Shown here piece by piece: positions 50,831 through 60,013 of a stretch of 64,000 nucleotides of DNA. Source of the stretch: an uncultured Rhodospirillales bacterium (lineage in GTDB: Bacteria; Pseudomonadota; Alphaproteobacteria; ATCC43930; CGMCC-115725); assembly GCA_903828515.1 (NCBI GenBank), contig CAIKMD010000002.1:806001-870000 (forward strand), written 5' to 3'. The stretch's first letter is position 1. Each line of letters opens with the position of its first letter. The notes beneath the pieces were generated by a model. That model was not told the origin of the DNA. It did no database searches and saw only the letters and a list, made by a program, of their open reading frames with translations. The position numbers and the translations under genes are program-made.

Positions 50831-51286
50831 TCAGCTCTCCCGCGATGCGCGTTCGATCGCGCGGACGATGCGGGGATAGGTGCCGCAGCGACAGAGATTG
50901 GTGCTCATATGCGCGACGATCTGGGCGCGGGTCGGGTGGGGGTTCTGCTTGAGGAGTATCGCCGCGCTCATGATCTGGCCGGACTGACAGTAGCCGCATT
51001 GCGGCACGCGCTCGGCGAGCCAGGCTTTTTGCACCGGGTGATCGGAATGGGCGGACAGGCCCTCGATCGTCGTCACCGACCGGCCGGCGACCGCCTCGAT
51101 CGGCGCCAAACACGAGAAGGTGCGGTCGCCGTCGATATGCACCATGCAGGCGCCGCATTGCCCGACGCCACAGCCGAATTTCGTGCCGTGGAGTTTCAGC
51201 TCCTCGCGGATAACCCAGAGGAGACGCGTGTCGGGCGGGGCCTCGACGCTGACCGGCTTGCCATTCACCGTGAACGAGATCGCCAT
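50831..51286 (-). CDS. [2Fe-2S] small subunit of the molybdopterin oxidoreductase
   Basis: 151 residues. Two cluster motifs: [15 protein letters not shown] (plant-type) and [11 protein letters not shown] with LCRCGTY. The length and layout match the IorA/CoxS type. It passes electrons from the Moco subunit. GGGGGAGG precedes ATG 51286. The cytochrome that usually completes such systems is not in the window. Confidence 0.92.
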   Translation of the reverse strand: MAISFTVNGKPVSVEAPPDTRLLWVIREELKLHGTKFGCGVGQCGACMVHIDGDRTFSCLAPIEAVAGRSVTTIEGLSAHSDHPVQKAWLAERVPQCGYCQSGQIMSAAILLKQNPHPTRAQIVAHMSTNLCRCGTYPRIVRAIERASRES

Positions 51287-51397
51287 GTTTGCCTCCCCCG
51301 AACGGCGCCTCGTCGGGCGCCGTCTCAATTTGTTATGGTAGGCATAACATTATCACGGGGAGCCCCTTGTGCCAAAGGGGTATATGGCGGCCGGCGG

Positions 51398-52426
51398 TCA
51401 GGGGGCGAGAAGCGTCTTCACGTCCATATTGCGGGTCAGCATGTCCTGCCGCTTCATGACATTGAACCACCATTCGAGATCGGCAGTGTCGATGTGAGGC
51501 GACTGGTCGCTCAACGGCGCGATCTTGATGATCTCCGGCGGCAGCTTGGCGTAGACGTTGATGTCCTGCCGCGTTTTGTCGGTATCGGAGACGACGAATT
51601 TCGCGCCTTCGATGATCGCTTCGCGGAAGGCGGTCACTTCTTTCGCGTGCTGCGCCGCCCAGTCGCGCGTCGTCGCGTACATGATGACGGGCTTGCCGGA
51701 CGGAATTTCGCCGGCAAGCGGCAAGGCCATGTAGCCGACTCCCGAGCCGATGATCTGGTCGATGAAGGGATTGACCACGACCACGGCATCGAGGGTCTTG
51801 CCCGCGAGCAGATCGCGCATGCGCGGCATCGTCGATTCGGCGAAATCGACCTTGCGGAAATCGACCTTGTGTTCGGTCAGATAATACCGGAAGAGGACGT
51901 GCAGCGCGGCGCCGATCCCAGGCACGCCGACCTTGCGGCCGATGTAATCCTCAGGTTTAGCGATGGCGATATCCTTGCGGGCGATGACCGCTTCGTCGTT
52001 CGGGCGCTTGGAGGTCGCGGTGCCGCCAAGGATCACCACGAGATCGAGCCCGCCATCGTCGGCCTGGAAGAAGGTCGTGGCGCTCACCGCGGCAACGTCG
52101 AACGACTTGGCGACCAAAGCCGCCGGCATGCTGGAATCGAGATTCCCCATGACGATGTTGAGATCGATCCCACGCTTGGCGAAAAAGCCTTCTTCTTTCG
52201 CGGCGAACAGCGCCGCAACCGCGGTGCCGCCACCGGCCGTACCGATCGTCAGTTTGGTTTGGGCCTGTACGGTGCCGGCGACGAGCGCCATGCCGATGGC
52301 CATCGCGATGGCCGTGCCTGTGACGATACGCGTGATAGCCTCCCTGTCGATGCGCGCTCGAAAGCGCTTGGCGCATTGCCGAACAGCGTGACCGTGAGGA
52401 CGCTTACCGTCAAGCAATCTGGTCAT
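51398..52426 (-). CDS. NMT1-type ABC substrate-binding protein
   Basis: 342 residues from ATG 52426. The hydrophobic signal is RIVTGTAIAMAIGMALVAGT, ending AQA-QTKLTIGTAG, with TTFFQADDGGLDLVVILGG and KVGVPGIGAALHV in the mature part. ATG 52426 lacks a ribosome site, while GGGAGG at 52339-52344 is followed by no ATG or GTG at the right distance; ATG 52303 and 52291 are alternatives. The start is therefore unsettled. It is divergent from the next gene. Confidence 0.82.
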   Translation of the reverse strand: MTRLLDGKRPHGHAVRQCAKRFRARIDREAITRIVTGTAIAMAIGMALVAGTVQAQTKLTIGTAGGGTAVAALFAAKEEGFFAKRGIDLNIVMGNLDSSMPAALVAKSFDVAAVSATTFFQADDGGLDLVVILGGTATSKRPNDEAVIARKDIAIAKPEDYIGRKVGVPGIGAALHVLFRYYLTEHKVDFRKVDFAESTMPRMRDLLAGKTLDAVVVVNPFIDQIIGSGVGYMALPLAGEIPSGKPVIMYATTRDWAAQHAKEVTAFREAIIEGAKFVVSDTDKTRQDINVYAKLPPEIIKIAPLSDQSPHIDTADLEWWFNVMKRQDMLTRNMDVKTLLAP

Positions 52427-52483
52427 TCGCCTGCCGGATCGTGTAGCCTGCCACGATCGGTTGAGTGATCGAGGGAGCGCACC

Positions 52484-53530
52484 ATGATCGGCGTCGGCCC
52501 AAAACGAATATCGTTGCATCGCTTCCGCATGGTTGTCGTGGCCGGGCTGTTTGCCTTTGGCACTCAACCCGTCTTTGCCGACCCGGTGACCGACTTCTAC
52601 ACCGGCAAGTCGGTGACGATGATCGTCGCGACGCCGCCGGGCGGTCCTTACGACGAGCACGCACGGTTGCTCGCGCGTCATCTCTCCGATCACATTCCCG
52701 GCCATCCCGGCATCATCGTCCAGAACATGGCGGGCGCCACCGGCATGATCGCCGCGAGCTATGTCTTTGCCCGTGCGCCGCAGGACGGGACGGTCATCGC
52801 CAACATGCACAACATGCTGCCGCTGATCGTGGCGCTGGGACAGTCGAGCGTCGACGTCGATCCGGCCGCGTTCAACTGGATCGGTAACATGACCCGCGAG
52901 GTCGGCGACGTGATCCTGACCACGAGTGCGCCGGTGAAGACTATCGAGGATGCCAAACGCGTCGAGGTGGTGATGGGCGGGTCGGGGCCGTCGTCGCTCG
53001 GCTCGATCTATCCGCGAGTGATGAACCGCGTACTCGGCACCAAGTTCCGCATCATCACCGGCTATGACGGCGCCAACGGCGTGACCCATGCGCTCGAACA
53101 GGGCGAGGTCCAGGGCGATGCCGGCGACACCTGGTTCAGCGGCCAGGGCCGGACCTGGGATTGGTACAAGGCGGGCAAGATTCGTATCCTGGTGCAGATC
53201 GGCACGCGCACGCCCGATCTTCCCGACGTGCCGCTGCTGGTCGATCTTGCCGCCACGCCGGCCGACCGCGAAATGCTCGAGCTGTTCTCGTCGCCCTACA
53301 CGATCGGCAAGCCGACCGCGATGGGCCCGAAGGTTCCGGCCGAACGGGTTGCGGCGATGAAAGCAGCCTATGACGCGACGATGACCGATCCCGAATTCCT
53401 CACCGACGCCAAGAAGCTCGGCGTCGAGATCGCGCCGGTCTCGGGCGCCGAACTGACCGCGCTGATGAAGCACCTCATGACCCTGCCGCCCGACCAGGTG
53501 AAGCGCGCGCGGGCGATCATCGAACCATGA
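52484..53530 (+). CDS. TctC/Bug-type binding protein
   Basis: 348 residues with a signal segment (FRMVVVAGLFAFGTQPVFA, then DPVTDFYTG). Family marks: VTMIVATPPGGPYDEHARLL, VQNMAGATGMIAASYVFA and AGDTWFSGQGRTW. GAGGGAG precedes the ATG. It is followed 67 bases later by a Rieske oxygenase gene, so its ligand may be that enzyme's substrate (inference). Confidence 0.86.
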   Translation: MIGVGPKRISLHRFRMVVVAGLFAFGTQPVFADPVTDFYTGKSVTMIVATPPGGPYDEHARLLARHLSDHIPGHPGIIVQNMAGATGMIAASYVFARAPQDGTVIANMHNMLPLIVALGQSSVDVDPAAFNWIGNMTREVGDVILTTSAPVKTIEDAKRVEVVMGGSGPSSLGSIYPRVMNRVLGTKFRIITGYDGANGVTHALEQGEVQGDAGDTWFSGQGRTWDWYKAGKIRILVQIGTRTPDLPDVPLLVDLAATPADREMLELFSSPYTIGKPTAMGPKVPAERVAAMKAAYDATMTDPEFLTDAKKLGVEIAPVSGAELTALMKHLMTLPPDQVKRARAIIEP

Positions 53531-53597
53531 GCGGCCTTCGATTTGCCGGGAAAAAGCGCTAGGATCACTCAACTCATCAGGTTGCGGAGGGCAGACG

Positions 53598-54866
53598 ATG
53601 CTGTCGCATGAAAATAACGAGAAGCTGGTGCGGGTCGGACCGGGCACGCCGGCGGGCAATCTGTTTCGCCGCTATTGGCAACCCGCCTGTCTCGCGACCG
53701 AATTGCCTGAACGCGACGGCGCGCCGATCCGCGTGCGACTTTTGGGCGAAGACCTGATCGCGTTTCGCGACACGAATGGGCGCATCGGGCTGGTCGAGGC
53801 CTTTTGCCCGCATCGCCGCGCGCCGCTTTTCTTCGGCCGTAACGAGGAATGCGGACTGCGCTGCGTCTATCATGGCTGGAAATTCGACGTCGACGGCAAA
53901 TGCGTCGATCTGCCCTCGGAGCCCGAAGGCAGTCCGATGAAGGCGACGATGACGATCAACGCCTATCCGACGGTCGAAAAAGCCGGGATCGTCTGGGCCT
54001 ATCTGGGGCCAAAAGAAACCATGCCGGCGCCGCCGGATTACGAATGGACCCGCGCGCCGTCGAGCCATTGCTTCGTCTCGAAGACCTACGAGGCGTGCAA
54101 CTATCTTCAGGCGCTCGAAGGCGGTCTCGACACCGCGCATTCGTCGTTTCTCCACACGCTGAAGCTCGGCGACAACACGGCGTTTCGTCAGCGCGACCGC
54201 GCGCCGACCCTCGACGTCGAGCGCACCGATTACGGTTATTACTACGTCTCGACGCGTAAGGCCGGCGCCGACGGTTCCTATGTCCGGCTCTATCACTACA
54301 TGATGCCGTTCCAGCAGATGCGCGGCGGCATCAATGGTCTTTACGCGGGCAGCAACGTGCCGAAACTCGATGGACATATCTGGGTCCCAGTCGATGACGT
54401 GCAGACCAATGTCTACAATTGGTGCTACAGCTCGGATCCGACGATTCCGATCTCCGCCGACATGGCCGAGGCGTTCGAGCATCACTCGGGCCGCGGCCAG
54501 GAAGATCTCATCCCTGGTACGTTCAAGCTCAAGCGTAATCCATCGAACGATTACCTGATCGACCGGGAGGTTCAGCGCACGCGTAGCTACACCGGCATCG
54601 ACGGCGTCAACACGCAGGATTTCGCCGTTCAGGAAGGCATGGGCCCGATCGTCGATCGTTCGAAGGAAGCCCTCGGCGGGACCGATCGCGCGGTCGCGAT
54701 GCTGCGCCGCGTCTTGCTGGAATCGATCGATGCCGTCGCGCGCGGCGAGACGCCGCCGGGCGCCGATCCGAACACGCATCGCACCATCCGGCCCTATGAC
54801 GGGGTGGTGCCGCCGGGCGGGACTTGGCAAAAGACCTTCGCCGACGACCTGGTCTGCAAGTACTAG
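53598..54866 (+). CDS. Rieske non-heme iron oxygenase (phthalate 4,5-dioxygenase-like)
   Basis: 422 residues. The Rieske cluster motifs are CPHRRAP (about residue 70) and CVYHGWKFD (about 89); the mononuclear iron site is GGLDTAHSSFLH (about 175-186). The sequence and length fit the phthalate 4,5-dioxygenase oxygenase family. No reductase partner is adjacent. It hydroxylates an aromatic substrate. Confidence 0.88.
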   Translation: MLSHENNEKLVRVGPGTPAGNLFRRYWQPACLATELPERDGAPIRVRLLGEDLIAFRDTNGRIGLVEAFCPHRRAPLFFGRNEECGLRCVYHGWKFDVDGKCVDLPSEPEGSPMKATMTINAYPTVEKAGIVWAYLGPKETMPAPPDYEWTRAPSSHCFVSKTYEACNYLQALEGGLDTAHSSFLHTLKLGDNTAFRQRDRAPTLDVERTDYGYYYVSTRKAGADGSYVRLYHYMMPFQQMRGGINGLYAGSNVPKLDGHIWVPVDDVQTNVYNWCYSSDPTIPISADMAEAFEHHSGRGQEDLIPGTFKLKRNPSNDYLIDREVQRTRSYTGIDGVNTQDFAVQEGMGPIVDRSKEALGGTDRAVAMLRRVLLESIDAVARGETPPGADPNTHRTIRPYDGVVPPGGTWQKTFADDLVCKY

Positions 54867-54867
54867 G

Positions 54868-56121
54868 TCAGCCGAACAGCATCGACGCGCCGATGGCGAG
54901 GATTAACGCCGGCGGCATGATCAACGCGCCGAGCTTCAGGAACGGACCAAAGCCGATGCGTTGGCCTTCGCGCCGCAACGCGGTGAGCCACAGGATGGTG
55001 GCGAGCGAACCGGTGATCGAGAGATTGGGCCCCAAATCGACGCCGATCAGGATCGCGCGGGTGACCTGATCCGCGACCGGCGCGCTTTGCACCGCGCTAC
55101 CGGCGATCAATCCGACTGGCAGATTGTTCATCAGATTGCTGAGGACCGCGACCGCGATACCCGCGCCCCAGGCCGCGTCCGCTGCCGAACGCGCCGCGCT
55201 CGCTTGCAGGAACGTGGCGATCGTGGCGATGAGCCCGGTCCGGTCGAGCGCCTCGACCAGCACGAAGAGACCGGCAACCAGCGGCAGCACGCTCCACGAT
55301 ACATCCTTGATCGTGATCCACGGTCCTTTGCGGTCGCGGATCAGCACGACGGCAACCGTGACCACGCCGGCAATCGCCGTCGGCAACCCGAGCGGGATGT
55401 CGAACGCCGACGCGGCAAGCAGCACGACCGCCGTTGTCGCGATGCCGAGCGCGGCCGTCTTGCCGCCCGCCGACAACGTCGGCACCGGAACATCCGTGGC
55501 GATTTCTTGGCGGAGGGCATCGCGCTGCGCCCAGCGCAGCGCGAGATACGTCGCGACGATCGACACCGCCGACGGCAGCAGGTAACGCGGCAGCCACTCC
55601 AGCAACGGCGGCATGTGATGGCCGTAGATGACGAGATTGGCCGGGTTCGAAATCGGCAGCACGAATGACGCGGCATTCGCGATGAAGGCGCAGACGAGAA
55701 GATAGGGCAGGGGCTGTTTGGCTTTCGCCGTGCTGACCGCCGCAGCAACCGCCGGCGTGAGCACGACCGCCGTCGCGTCGTTCGACAGAAAGATCGTCAC
55801 GATCGTGCCGACGCCATAGATGAGGAGAAAGAGCCGCGTCGGCGATCCTTTGGCCCGTCGCGTCGCATGCGCCGCAAGCCAATCGAACAATCCTTCGCCG
55901 CGCGCGATCTCGGCGAGCAGCATCATGCCGGTGAGAAAAAGATAGACGTCGAGACCTTTACCGACCCCGATCAGCGCATCCTGCGGCGTGATCAGCCGCA
56001 ACGCGACCAGCAACGCGGCGCCGGTCACCGCCCAGATCGCCTCGGGCCAATCGAGCGGCCGAACGATGACACCGGCTGTCGCGACCGCTGCGATGATCCA
56101 GATTAGGACATGGGACGACAT
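54868..56121 (-). CDS. ArsB/NhaD/SLC13-type ion permease
   Basis: 417 residues, with about eleven hydrophobic segments. The patterns FLTGMMLLAEIARGEGLFDWL, SNDATAVVLTPAV, 'ISNPANLVIYGHHMPPLL' and NLMNNLPVGLIAG are typical of the ArsB/CitT superfamily. It may export arsenite or import dicarboxylates; no ars genes are near, so the annotation as arsenite pump would be unsafe. It is convergent with the Rieske oxygenase gene. Confidence 0.85.
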   Translation of the reverse strand: MSSHVLIWIIAAVATAGVIVRPLDWPEAIWAVTGAALLVALRLITPQDALIGVGKGLDVYLFLTGMMLLAEIARGEGLFDWLAAHATRRAKGSPTRLFLLIYGVGTIVTIFLSNDATAVVLTPAVAAAVSTAKAKQPLPYLLVCAFIANAASFVLPISNPANLVIYGHHMPPLLEWLPRYLLPSAVSIVATYLALRWAQRDALRQEIATDVPVPTLSAGGKTAALGIATTAVVLLAASAFDIPLGLPTAIAGVVTVAVVLIRDRKGPWITIKDVSWSVLPLVAGLFVLVEALDRTGLIATIATFLQASAARSAADAAWGAGIAVAVLSNLMNNLPVGLIAGSAVQSAPVADQVTRAILIGVDLGPNLSITGSLATILWLTALRREGQRIGFGPFLKLGALIMPPALILAIGASMLFG

Positions 56122-56252
56122 CGTCGGCTTTCCGCACTCACTTACCAGCAGCCTATAATCATGAGCAGGGTGCTATAGCCGATCTCCCGCGTGATCCAAC
56201 CGCCGATTGCCGGCTGGCACGACCTTGGTCGCGCCAGCCGGTATCGGGAAAA

Positions 56253-56819
56253 TCAGAGCGCCGATGGCGGTGGCGGCGGTGGTTCGTGATCAGGACCCGG
56301 TCCACGGGCGGGGCCGTGGCCAGGCCCACGCTCGCCACCCGGACCGCTTCGGTCGTCGGGATGCCGTCCGAAGCGCGGCCCCGGCGGTCCGAAGGCTTCG
56401 CTGCTGCCGTCCGCGCGAATCATGACGGCGGCGTGGATGACGCCGTTGTCGAAGCGGCCTTGGACCGTCACCGTCTCGCCCTTGGTGACCGGCTTCGCGC
56501 CCTCGCCGCGCGGGCCGGTGTCGACCAGGGTCCGGCCGCTGTCGTCCTGGACGATGAATTTATTGCCGAAGATCTCGGCGACTTGTCCTTTGATCGCGAC
56601 CGGGCTGAACGGTGCCATCGCCGCGATCGGCCCCGGCTGCATCAGCAGCACGGCGAAAGGCCGCCCGTGCTGGATATGGCGACTGACCGCCGCGCCGGCG
56701 ACCGCGCCGACCGCCAGAACGGCGACGACGACGCCGGCGCCGATCAGGCGTCGGGAAATCTTGGAACGCCGCGACGCGGGGCCGGGCTGGTTCGTGGTGG
56801 GGGTGGTGTCGGACGTCAT
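56253..56819 (-). CDS. DUF5666-like OB-fold membrane protein with a Gly/Pro/His-rich tail
   Basis: 188 residues: a cytoplasmic start, a membrane segment at about 27-49 (LIGAGVVVAVLAVGAVAG), an OB-like beta domain (about 70-125: IKGQVAEIFGNKFIVQD ... GETVTVQGRFDNGVI) and a low-complexity Gly/Pro/Arg/His tail ending in PPPPPP. GGAGAG precedes ATG 56819. It is divergent from a PhoPQ-like pair and has a PhoP-box-like site in its promoter region. The function is unknown; an envelope role is likely. Confidence 0.78.
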   Translation of the reverse strand: MTSDTTPTTNQPGPASRRSKISRRLIGAGVVVAVLAVGAVAGAAVSRHIQHGRPFAVLLMQPGPIAAMAPFSPVAIKGQVAEIFGNKFIVQDDSGRTLVDTGPRGEGAKPVTKGETVTVQGRFDNGVIHAAVMIRADGSSEAFGPPGPRFGRHPDDRSGPGGERGPGHGPARGPGPDHEPPPPPPSAL

Positions 56820-56869
56820 CGGTGCTCTCCATCGGTTGTGTCGACGGCAAGACCTTATGCGGGTGACGC

Positions 56870-56907
56870 CAAACCCACCCTGAACCATTCGGTTCAGCCT
56901 GGGTTAA
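56870..56907. promoter_or_regulatory. Two divergent PhoP-box-like direct repeats
   Basis: Plus strand: GGTTCA-N5-GGTTAA (56891-56907). Minus strand: GGTTCA-N5-GGTTTG (56886-56870). Hexamers spaced by five bases match the PhoP-box layout. The inner halves form the palindrome TGAACC-ATTC-GGTTCA. One box faces each divergent gene. Confidence 0.6.
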
Positions 56908-56949
56908 GCTAGGTCGCCTATGTAGGTGTCTCCCATATGGGTGAGGATG

Positions 56950-57627
56950 ATGCGCGTTCTTCTGGTCGAAGATGATCGTCTGCTCGCGCGCGAGATCGCC
57001 CAGGCTTTGCGACGCGAGAATTTCGTCGTCGATATCGCCGCCGACGGCGAGGACGGCCAGCATCTCGGCGAAACCGAAGCCTATGACGCGGCAGTGCTCG
57101 ATCTCGGCTTGCCGAAGATCACCGGTGTCAACGTCCTGCGCGAATGGCGCAAGAAAGGTCGCCATCTTCCCGTCCTGATTCTGACCGCGCGCGACGGCTG
57201 GACCGACAAGGTCGACGGCTTCAAGGCCGGCGCCGACGATTACCTGACCAAGCCGGTTCGGGTCGAAGAACTGGTCATGCGCCTGCGCGCGCTGGTGCGG
57301 CGGGCCGTCGGCTATGCCGAGCCGCGCATCGCGTGCGGGCCGCTGAATTTCGACGCGCAGACCGGCGTCTTCGAGCTGAACGGCTTGCCGATCCGGTTGA
57401 CGGCATTGGAGTGGCGGGTGCTCGCCTGCCTTGCCTTGCGTCACGACGTGGTGGTCGAGCGATCCGAGCTGAACGAGAAAGTCTATGACGGCGACGCCGA
57501 AGTCGATTCCAATTCGCTCGAGGTGATCGTCGCTCGGCTGCGCCGCAAGATCGGGCATGGGATGATCGAAACCATTCGCGGCCGAGGCTACCGGCTGAGT
57601 TCGGGCGGGGCAGGCGCGACGCCATGA
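56950..57627 (+). CDS. OmpR/PhoP-family response regulator
   Basis: 225 residues from MRVLLVEDD. The receiver has acidic residues 8-9, the phospho-acceptor Asp51 (AVLDLGLP) and Lys in YLTKPV (about 101). A winged-helix output domain follows, with NSLEVIVARLRRKIG and IRGRGYRL. The sequence is close to the PhoP type (GWTDKVDGFKAGADDYLTKP). ATG 56950 or 56947 can be used. It is coupled to the kinase gene. Confidence 0.9.
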   Translation: MRVLLVEDDRLLAREIAQALRRENFVVDIAADGEDGQHLGETEAYDAAVLDLGLPKITGVNVLREWRKKGRHLPVLILTARDGWTDKVDGFKAGADDYLTKPVRVEELVMRLRALVRRAVGYAEPRIACGPLNFDAQTGVFELNGLPIRLTALEWRVLACLALRHDVVVERSELNEKVYDGDAEVDSNSLEVIVARLRRKIGHGMIETIRGRGYRLSSGGAGATP

Positions 57628-58970
57628 AATTCGGACAAGCCTCGCTCACCCGACGCCTTGTGATCGGCGCCAGTGTCTTCATCGCGGTGGCGCTTATCGT
57701 CGGCTCGATCGTCATCGGCTTCGTGCTGCAGCGTTTCATCCAGGGCCAGATCGACGGGCGTCTCGACACCCAAATCGTCTTTCTGTCGTCGATGCTGACG
57801 GTCGGAGCAGACGGACGGATCGCGGTCGCCGGCAATCCGGACGGTCCGCCTTTCGATCGTCCGGCGCGCGGCTGGTATTGGGAAGTCGTCGGACCAAAAA
57901 ATATCGTGGCGTCGCGCTCGCTCGCCGGAACGACCCTCGATGTCCCCGAATTTTATCGACCGCCCGGCGAAACCCGTCCCGCACCCGCCGATGCGCGCGG
58001 CCGGGAAAACGAGACGCTTCATTTCAGAATTCAGCCGGCGAGGGTCGGTCCCATTCCGGTCACCATTCTGGTCACGGCCCCGCGTGCCGCCGTCCTCCTG
58101 CCTTTGCGCGAGGCGATGAGAACGTTGGGGATATCGCTGGCCGTGCTCGGCATTGCGCTGGTCCTTGCCATCGTCCTGCAAGTCAGGCTGGGTTTGCGAC
58201 CGCTCGAAAAACTGCGGCACGCCGTCGCCGACGTCAGAGCCGGAAAGCTGGAATTTCTGCCCAAAGAACAACCAAGGGAAATCACGCCGCTGGTATCCGA
58301 ACTCAACGGACTGCTCGAACAAAACGCCGCCAATCTCGAACGGGCGCGGCGTCACGTCGCCAATTTGGCGCATGGACTGAAGACGCCGCTGGCGACCCTG
58401 GCCATCGCCTTGTCGGAACGGCAAAGCGATCCGACCGGCGACCTTCATAAACTGGTCGATGTGATGGAACGACGCATTCGCCATCATCTCGGACGGGCGC
58501 GCGCCGTCGCCTTGAATGAATCCTCGCGCGCCCAGACGCCGATCGCGCCGCGCATCGCCGATGTCGGCCATGCGCTTGAAAAAATTTATGCCGACAAGCG
58601 CATTTCCTTCACGCAAAACATCCCGGTCGATCTCGCGGTCGCCTGCGAACAGCAGGACTTCGACGAGATGGCCGGCAACCTGCTCGACAACGCGTTCCGC
58701 TGGTCGCGCGGCAAAGTCGAAATCCGCGCCTACCAGGACGACGGACGTTCGGTTTCCATCGTCATCGACGACGATGGGCCCGGTTTGCGACCCGATCAGA
58801 TCCCGCTGGTGCTGCGGCCCGGCGAACGGATCGACGAAACCGCCCCCGGTTTCGGCTTCGGCTTGCCGATCACGCGCGAGCTTGCCGAACTGCATGGCGG
58901 CGAACTCAGTCTTGAGAAGTCGGCATTGGGCGGACTCACGGTGATCCTGCGCCTGCCGTTCGCGGCGTGA
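57624..58970 (+). CDS. PhoQ-like sensor histidine kinase
   Basis: 448 residues. Two membrane segments (about 11-36, LVIGASVFIAVALIVGSIVI; about 165-187) flank a periplasmic sensor. The His site is in NLAHGLKTPLATLAIAL (His about 248), then the ATPase with NLLDNAFRWSRG, DDDGPGL and PGFGFGLPIT. This H-box is the PhoQ type. The ATGA overlap links it to the regulator. The CorA gene directly follows, in the opposite direction. Confidence 0.9.
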   Translation: MKFGQASLTRRLVIGASVFIAVALIVGSIVIGFVLQRFIQGQIDGRLDTQIVFLSSMLTVGADGRIAVAGNPDGPPFDRPARGWYWEVVGPKNIVASRSLAGTTLDVPEFYRPPGETRPAPADARGRENETLHFRIQPARVGPIPVTILVTAPRAAVLLPLREAMRTLGISLAVLGIALVLAIVLQVRLGLRPLEKLRHAVADVRAGKLEFLPKEQPREITPLVSELNGLLEQNAANLERARRHVANLAHGLKTPLATLAIALSERQSDPTGDLHKLVDVMERRIRHHLGRARAVALNESSRAQTPIAPRIADVGHALEKIYADKRISFTQNIPVDLAVACEQQDFDEMAGNLLDNAFRWSRGKVEIRAYQDDGRSVSIVIDDDGPGLRPDQIPLVLRPGERIDETAPGFGFGLPITRELAELHGGELSLEKSALGGLTVILRLPFAA

Positions 58971-59963
58971 TCAGAGCCAGCCACGCAGCTTGAACCAGAG
59001 GAGGGGCAGAACCGCGCTCAACAGGATCAGTACCAGGGCATAGGGATAACCCCAGGCCCAATCGAGTTCGGGCATGACCTTGAAGTTCATTCCATACATG
59101 CTGGCGACCAGGGTCGGCGGGACGCCGACCACCGAAACGATGGTCAGCACCTTGATGATGTTGTTCTGCTCGACATTGATCAAGCCCAATGTCGCATCGA
59201 GCAGCAATTGCACGTTGTTCGTCAGATGCGCGTCGTAATCGTTGAGCGAGGCGATGTCCTGCCGCAAGGTTTCGAGATGCGGCCTGACCTCGTCGGACAG
59301 CCAGCTTGCACCGTGATTGACCACATAGGGAACCATGCGGCCGAACCCCAAGAGCGTATCGCGGATTTTCGAGGTGAGATCGCCCGCGCGCCCGACCCGC
59401 CGCAAAATCTCGCGCAGATTGGCATCTTCGCGCGCCGGACGATGAACCTTGCCGGCCTGCGCGACGTCGGTGCGGAAGACGCGATGGGACACGGCATCGA
59501 GATCGGCGCCGACGCCTTCGAGGCCATCCGCCATCCGGTCGACGACCGCTTCGAGCAAGCCGACGAAGGCGCCGACGCTGCTGTGATGAATGCCACCCGC
59601 CTTGGCCGTGCCCGCGGCGAAATTATTGACCACCGGGAGATCGGCGAAACGGATCGTGATCAGCAGGTCGCGCCGGAGGATGAACCCGACCGAACTGGTC
59701 TGCGGCAATCCGTCGATGCGATAGACGATCGGTGTGCTGAGATAGAGCGTGTCCTTGACGACGCGCAGCCGGCTCGAACTTTCGATCTCGCTGATCTCGG
59801 TCAGGGTCGGGACGTGGAGCCCGGTCGCCCTTTCGATATAAGCGATTTCGTCCGGCGCGCCGTTCAGAATGTCCATCCAGACGACGTCCGCCGGCAATCC
59901 CGACCGGGAGAGATCGACGGCGTCCGCGTTCTTATCGGCAATGCAGGTATGGGCGGTGAGCAT
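58971..59963 (-). CDS. CorA-family divalent cation transporter
   Basis: 330 residues. A large soluble N-terminal funnel precedes two C-terminal membrane segments. The selectivity motif YGMNF is near residue 291, with MPELDWAWGYPYAL just after. It moves Mg2+ or related metal ions. It is adjacent to a PhoPQ-like pair whose enterobacterial relatives sense Mg2+; the stops touch. Confidence 0.9.
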   Translation of the reverse strand: MLTAHTCIADKNADAVDLSRSGLPADVVWMDILNGAPDEIAYIERATGLHVPTLTEISEIESSSRLRVVKDTLYLSTPIVYRIDGLPQTSSVGFILRRDLLITIRFADLPVVNNFAAGTAKAGGIHHSSVGAFVGLLEAVVDRMADGLEGVGADLDAVSHRVFRTDVAQAGKVHRPAREDANLREILRRVGRAGDLTSKIRDTLLGFGRMVPYVVNHGASWLSDEVRPHLETLRQDIASLNDYDAHLTNNVQLLLDATLGLINVEQNNIIKVLTIVSVVGVPPTLVASMYGMNFKVMPELDWAWGYPYALVLILLSAVLPLLWFKLRGWL

Positions 59964-60013
59964 GAATTGACCGGGCGGAGGTTCTTGCGGCGATCGGCAG
60001 ATCGCGGCGCAGT

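Noticed and set aside
52427-53659. Long upstream extension of the minus-strand frame that begins at 53659 and runs into the binding-protein gene
   Set aside because: It lies antisense to a well-supported TctC gene (52484-53530) and has no homology; high GC keeps opposite frames open.
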